NCBI GenBank assembly: GCA_003554565.1
Contig: PWGR01000106.1
Span: 1-8,952, forward strand
Length of the DNA stretch: 8,952 nucleotides
Source: Clostridia bacterium
GTDB taxonomy: Bacteria; Bacillota; Sulfobacillia; SLMV01
Direction: 5' to 3'
Part shown: positions 6,916 to 8,952 of the stretch, piece by piece
How positions within the stretch are numbered: the stretch's first letter is position 1
How the letters are laid out: the number at the start of each line of letters is the position of its first letter
The notes under the pieces: model-generated
What the model was told of the DNA's origin: nothing
What the model saw: only the letters and a program-made list of their open reading frames with translations
Databases searched by the model: none
Made by a program: the position numbers and the translations under genes

Positions 6916-7664
6916 CTATCGCCACAAGACCTGTGGGTCTATGTTCAACTCGGGAAAATCTGGAGGATTCAACTGGTCATCGTCCATTCCCCCCGCGACA
7001 ACAGCGTACGTGCCGTCGCGTAAGGAGAAGCACTCCAGGGTCTTCTGCTCCGGATCAACAATCCAGTAATGACGCACACCGGCATCCCGGTAGATCTGCT
7101 GTTTCTGCAGTCCATCCTTGCTGCGCGGACAGGAGGGCGAGACGATTTCCACCACGAGTCCGGGAGGGACATCGATGCGCTCTTGTCGAATCATGTGTAT
7201 CTGCTCGGAAGAAATGCACAACAGATCCGGCTACACCACCGTCCTTTCACCCAGAGTCACATCAGGGAGAACATAGAAAACCTCTCCCTCAGGTAATTCA
7301 TCAGTACCTGATACAGCCTACCGGAGACCCGATGGTGCATAACGTTCGGTGATGGTTCTCTTATCAATACCCCATTGAGAACCTCGAAGCGATGTCTAGC
7401 CGCAGGTAATCTTCGTAGATGAACTCATTTCCTGCATCTGGCTGATATGTGGCGGGGTTCTCACAGGCGGGTCCGGTCAGATGAGAAAGCACCTCCTCCA
7501 GTCGATACCGATACTGCCTCTTCCCCAGCTCCGACGCAAGGAATCCTTTCCTCCCTGGGGTACTCCCACACCGTCTCGACTGAAAGATCCAGAGCTTTGG
7601 CCAGGGCCTGCGCGATGATCAGCGGTTCATCTTCCGCCACCTTCCTCACCTCCAAGTTGATCAT
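6916..7664 (-). pseudogene. Decayed HTH (excisionase-like) plus Uma2/DUF820 nuclease-like gene, three frameshifts and one stop
   Basis: Translating across frames rebuilds one protein of about 250 residues. The N-terminal part, from ATG 7664, reads EPLIIAQALAKALDLSVETV and then REERIPCV. One extra base near 7531 moves the frame to ELGKRQYRYRLEEVLSHLTG, together an excisionase/MerR-like HTH. The same frame continues into NEFIYEDYLRLDIAS. A second shift near 7386-7391 leads to RFEVLNGVLIREPSPNVMHH and RLYQVLMNYL. A third shift near 7293 leads to PEGEVFYVLPDVTLGERTVV. An in-frame TAG at 7231-7233 then replaces what is usually CAG (VVQPDLL). After it come PDLL, PPGLVVEIVSPS, KQQIYRDAGVRHYWIVDPEQ and the stop at 6916. 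Uma2 is a PD-(D/E)XK-fold family of uncertain function. The candidate catalytic residues E (RFEVLNG), D (PDLL) and E (VVEIVSPS) survive, so decay looks recent. Sequencing error could explain one lesion, hardly four. Confidence 0.85.
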
Positions 7665-7730
7665 GGCCCAGCTGGCAACCCACATCAATCACATCCAATT
7701 GGACATCACCTGTTGATGGACAGTGCTCTC

Positions 7731-7736
7731 TTTATA
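7731..7736 (-). promoter_or_regulatory. Possible -10 element for the HTH-Uma2 gene
   Basis: TATAAA on the minus strand in a short AT-rich patch, about 67 bp before ATG 7664. The best -35-like hexamer, TTGTCA at 7763-7758, is 21 bases away, longer than usual, so the assignment is weak. Confidence 0.25.
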
Positions 7737-7863
7737 TTGTTTTTACTTGTACCTAGTTGACAATGCAGGCAGGACCCCTCGTCGACGCCCTGCACACAGG
7801 GGCGCCTGCAGCTCCCTCGCCTATCAGCACACATCCATCTTCAATCTCAGCTCTGTCTGTCTC

Positions 7864-7910
7864 GATGTATTCCGAAAGGCTGTTGATTCGAATTGATGGA
7901 ACTGAGGTCT
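7864..7910 (+). repeat. Degenerate repeat, copy A (protein-like remnant)
   Basis: Bases 7864-7892 match 8868-8896 at 25 of 29 positions. After a 5-base gap, 7893-7910 match 8902-8919 at 15 of 18. In the + frame it reads DVFRKAVDSN, and the first three mismatches to copy B fall at third codon positions without changing the amino acid, which points to coding ancestry. The 5-base deletion breaks the frame here and a stop follows at once, so copy A is a dead fragment. The rest of 7665-8013 has no supported gene. Confidence 0.6.
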
Positions 7911-7954
7911 GATCCGGACATCAAGTGTGGTGAGGGAGCACGAAGCCAGGGCGC

Positions 7955-7992
7955 GCCGACCCGGGAGGGTGCAGGCGCTCCCGGGGATCGGC
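7955..7992 (-). terminator. Strong stem-loop downstream of the CAP-domain gene
   Basis: GCCGA plus CCCGGGAG (7955-7967) pair with CTCCCGGG (7978-7985) and TCGGC (7988-7992), giving 13 pairs with a two-base bulge (GA) and a 10-base loop. It begins 22 bp past the CAP-domain stop on the minus strand. No T run follows, so factor-independent termination is not certain; it may instead protect the 3' end of the mRNA. Confidence 0.5.
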
Positions 7993-8013
7993 CTTCCGAC
8001 TCCTTCCTCGGCT

Positions 8014-8514
8014 TCAATCCTCCTGGTCAACCGCGAAGAGCTGGATCATTATCATGCCGTAGCGGCCGCCGCGCACAACGGCCAGTCCAACCCGGTCGAA
8101 GTCCCCGGTGATCATGGCGCGGTGACCCGGACTCTGCATCAACATGTCGTGTGCTCCCTGTACTCTGGTGTGCCCGGCGAGATTCTCGCCGATGCGGCGG
8201 TAGGACAGCTCGGCGTCGCGCAACCTCTGTCCCGCGGTGTGCCCGTCGGGACAACGGTGCGAGAAAAAGTCTCTCTCGATCATGTCGTGAGCGTGACGTT
8301 CCGCCACCTCGCTCAGCTCTGGGCAATAGGTCAGCGCAGCCAGCTTGTGTTCCCTCCGCGCATCGTCAATCAGCTGCAGCACCTGCTGCTCCTCGGCCAT
8401 CTTCGGGCGGGGAGGATCAAGGGATGCATCATCCGCGGACGCAGCTTCCGCGGGGAAGCCGAGCGATATAAGCAGGACAGCAATCAGGTACAGGACCGTG
8501 CGGGAAGCTCTCAT
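8014..8514 (-). CDS. Exported CAP/SCP-domain protein (YkwD-like)
   Basis: A 166-residue protein with a Sec signal peptide: MRASR, a hydrophobic stretch at 6-20, and probable cleavage after AEA near residue 24. A CAP domain fills about 43-164. Conserved pieces are the helix ERHAHDMIERDFFSH at 72-86 (H74, H86) with CPDG at 88-91, RIGENLAG at 107-114 (E110), and QSPGHRAMI at 127-135. The Trp usually found just before SPGHR is Met here. C64 and C88 might form a disulphide. CAP proteins in bacteria are secreted or envelope-bound; their activity is mostly unknown. ATG 8514 fits the signal peptide and follows AGGAG at 8526-8530 at 11 bases; GTG at 8517 is a close alternative. The gene is monocistronic here and lies under a c-di-GMP-I riboswitch, so the messenger probably controls its synthesis. 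Confidence 0.9.
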   Translation of the reverse strand: MRASRTVLYLIAVLLISLGFPAEAASADDASLDPPRPKMAEEQQVLQLIDDARREHKLAALTYCPELSEVAERHAHDMIERDFFSHRCPDGHTAGQRLRDAELSYRRIGENLAGHTRVQGAHDMLMQSPGHRAMITGDFDRVGLAVVRGGRYGMIMIQLFAVDQED

Positions 8515-8529
8515 CACCTGTAGCACTCC

Positions 8530-8546
8530 TCTCGCCCCCGGCGAGA
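8530..8546 (-). promoter_or_regulatory. Hairpin abutting the CAP-gene ribosome binding site
   Basis: On the minus strand TCTCGCC, loop GGG, GGCGAGA: a perfect 7-bp stem whose 3' arm ends in the first base of AGGAG (8530-8526). It lies between the riboswitch and the start codon, so it could belong to the expression platform by affecting ribosome access. Function is inferred from position. Confidence 0.45.
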
Positions 8547-8579
8547 AACGCGCTCCAGGCGACACACCAAAAGCAGAAG

Positions 8580-8609
8580 AAAACGGGTACGGCTCCCTTC
8601 GGTAGCCCG
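8580..8609 (-). terminator. Candidate riboswitch-controlled terminator overlapping the aptamer 3' end
   Basis: On the minus strand GGCT (8607-8604) can pair with AGCC (8594-8591), extended inward by CC/GG across one mismatch. Alternatively CGGG (8609-8606) can pair with CCCG (8587-8584). A U-rich tract follows, TTTTCTTCTGCTTTT from 8583. The left arm is part of the aptamer 3' strand (GGGCTACCG), so ligand binding and this hairpin would exclude each other. That arrangement predicts that c-di-GMP turns the gene on. The stem is short, so this is tentative. Confidence 0.35.
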
Positions 8610-8685
8610 GCCATCCTAGTCCCCGATGAGACCTTAGATCCGTGGTTTTGCGCCCGCCCCTTTCGGGGCGTTTGCCCTTGTCGTG
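8596..8685 (-). promoter_or_regulatory. Cyclic-di-GMP-I (GEMM) riboswitch aptamer
   Basis: The minus strand matches the c-di-GMP-I riboswitch class element by element. The 5' part CACGACAAGGGCAAA occupies 8685-8671. The P2-type hairpin CGCCCC-GAAA-GGGGCG follows at 8670-8655, with the conserved GAAA tetraloop. Next come GGCGCAAAACC, the receptor-side strand GGATCTAAGG, its partner ACTAGGATGG, and the 3' signature GCCGGGCTACCG ending near 8600. Order and spacing resemble the well-studied Vibrio cholerae Vc2 aptamer (CGCAAAGCC, CCTAAAC, GGTAGC, GGTTACCG). The aptamer ends about 80 bases before the CAP-domain gene and is read in the same direction, so it sits in that gene's leader. The class senses the second messenger c-di-GMP. 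Confidence 0.88.
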
Positions 8686-8731
8686 TGAAGCGACCCGCCA
8701 AGAGGGCAGTATTTATTTCCTAGTATTGTTA

Positions 8732-8760
8732 ATCATACAGCAAAATCTCGCGAACCGCAA
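8732..8760 (-). promoter_or_regulatory. Promoter for the riboswitch-CAP transcript
   Basis: On the minus strand TTGCGG (8760-8755) and TATGAT (8737-8732) are separated by exactly 17 bases. The -10 box matches the sigma-70-type consensus at five of six positions; the -35 box keeps only TTG. Transcription would begin near 8725, about 40 bases before the aptamer, as expected for a riboswitch leader. Confidence 0.5.
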
Positions 8761-8810
8761 CCCGCGCCGCGCGTACACCCTGGCGTTCACATATCAGCCG
8801 CCCCCCCTGC

Positions 8811-8952
8811 AGGATCCTGTATGCGAGAACGACCGGAGCGTCATTCAACACCGGACCGCCTCCAACCGACGTTTTCCGCAAGGCTGTTGATCCGAACCAC
8901 ATTGATGGAGCTGAGACCTCACTTATGGAGATCTGGGAGCAGCTTCATGCAG
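8811..8952 (+). other. Possible + strand coding fragment running off the right edge
   Basis: The frame containing copy B is open from the codon after the TAA at 8730-8732 to the window end. The part from about 8841 reads as plausible protein: SFNTGPPPTDVFRKAVDPNH, then IDGAETSLMEIWEQLHA. No ATG, GTG or TTG occurs in that frame before ATG 8925, and no ribosome site is clear. It may be the interior of a truncated gene or an internal remnant like copy A. I do not recognise the family. The first part (8733-8840) overlaps the leftward CAP promoter and is probably not coding. Confidence 0.35.
8868..8919 (+). repeat. Degenerate repeat, copy B (frame-preserving)
   Basis: Partner of the copy at 7864-7910. 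In the + frame it reads DVFRKAVDPNHIDGAET and stays open to the window edge. The differences from copy A are mainly synonymous, plus a 5-base segment (8897-8901) missing from copy A. The copies are in direct orientation, about 1 kb apart, on either side of the riboswitch-CAP unit. Confidence 0.6.

Noticed and set aside
7757..7785. Exact TTGACA on the + strand as a promoter -35 box
   Set aside because: No -10-like hexamer lies 16-18 bases downstream (the sequence there is GC-rich) and no + strand gene follows.
8515..8565. Longer N terminus for the CAP protein (17 more residues)
   Set aside because: It would place the signal peptide internally and cover the hairpin and ribosome site. ATG 8514 or GTG 8517 gives a normal signal sequence.
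8655..8673. CGCCCC-TTTC-GGGGCG followed by TTT on the + strand, looking like a factor-independent terminator
   Set aside because: On the minus strand it is the GAAA-tetraloop hairpin of the c-di-GMP-I aptamer, with the flanking aptamer elements in the right order. No + strand gene precedes it, and the T run is only three bases.
1..8952. CRISPR arrays, rRNA or tRNA genes, insertion-sequence transposases, phage genes
   Set aside because: None seen: no regularly spaced repeats, no RNA-gene signatures, and no transposase or phage motifs in any frame.

Overview
This window is bacterial DNA with fairly high GC. Supporting signs are Shine-Dalgarno-led genes, a lipoprotein signal peptide and a bacterial riboswitch. 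The left end carries the last genes of a LysW carrier-protein pathway (lysZ-lysJ-lysK), which makes lysine and/or ornithine-arginine. Outside archaea this pathway is known from Deinococcota and Thermus, Chloroflexota and scattered other phyla. The sequence does not fix the lineage. A strongly acidic linker in the peptide-binding protein hints at a saline habitat, but this is weak evidence.

Layout. 1-2511 (+): the 3' end of lysZ, then complete lysJ and lysK, packed 5 bp and 1 bp apart as one operon. 2512-2754: a gene-free gap between converging transcripts. 2755-6344 (-): a peptide/nickel-class ABC importer in the order binding lipoprotein, DppB-type permease, DppC-type permease. A GC-rich stem-loop lies between the first two genes, and no ATPase genes follow in the window. 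6345-6480: upstream region of the importer, with two small palindromes. 6480-6915: no recognisable gene. 6916-7664 (-): a decayed gene for an excisionase-like HTH domain joined to a Uma2 (DUF820) nuclease-like domain, broken by three frameshifts and one stop codon. 7665-8013: non-coding, with a degenerate repeat and a strong stem-loop. 8014-8514 (-): a small exported CAP/SCP (YkwD-like) protein. 8596-8685 (-): a cyclic-di-GMP-I (GEMM) riboswitch in the leader of the CAP gene, with a promoter just upstream. The right edge holds a second copy of the degenerate repeat, which reads as protein on the + strand.

The most interesting unit is promoter, c-di-GMP-I riboswitch and secreted CAP-domain protein. 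It implies that the second messenger c-di-GMP controls an extracytoplasmic protein. The lysine/arginine genes and the peptide importer converge; both concern amino-acid supply, but nothing in the sequence shows shared control. The stretch from about 6.5 kb to the right end is sparsely coding and contains gene remnants, so it looks like a decaying accessory region.
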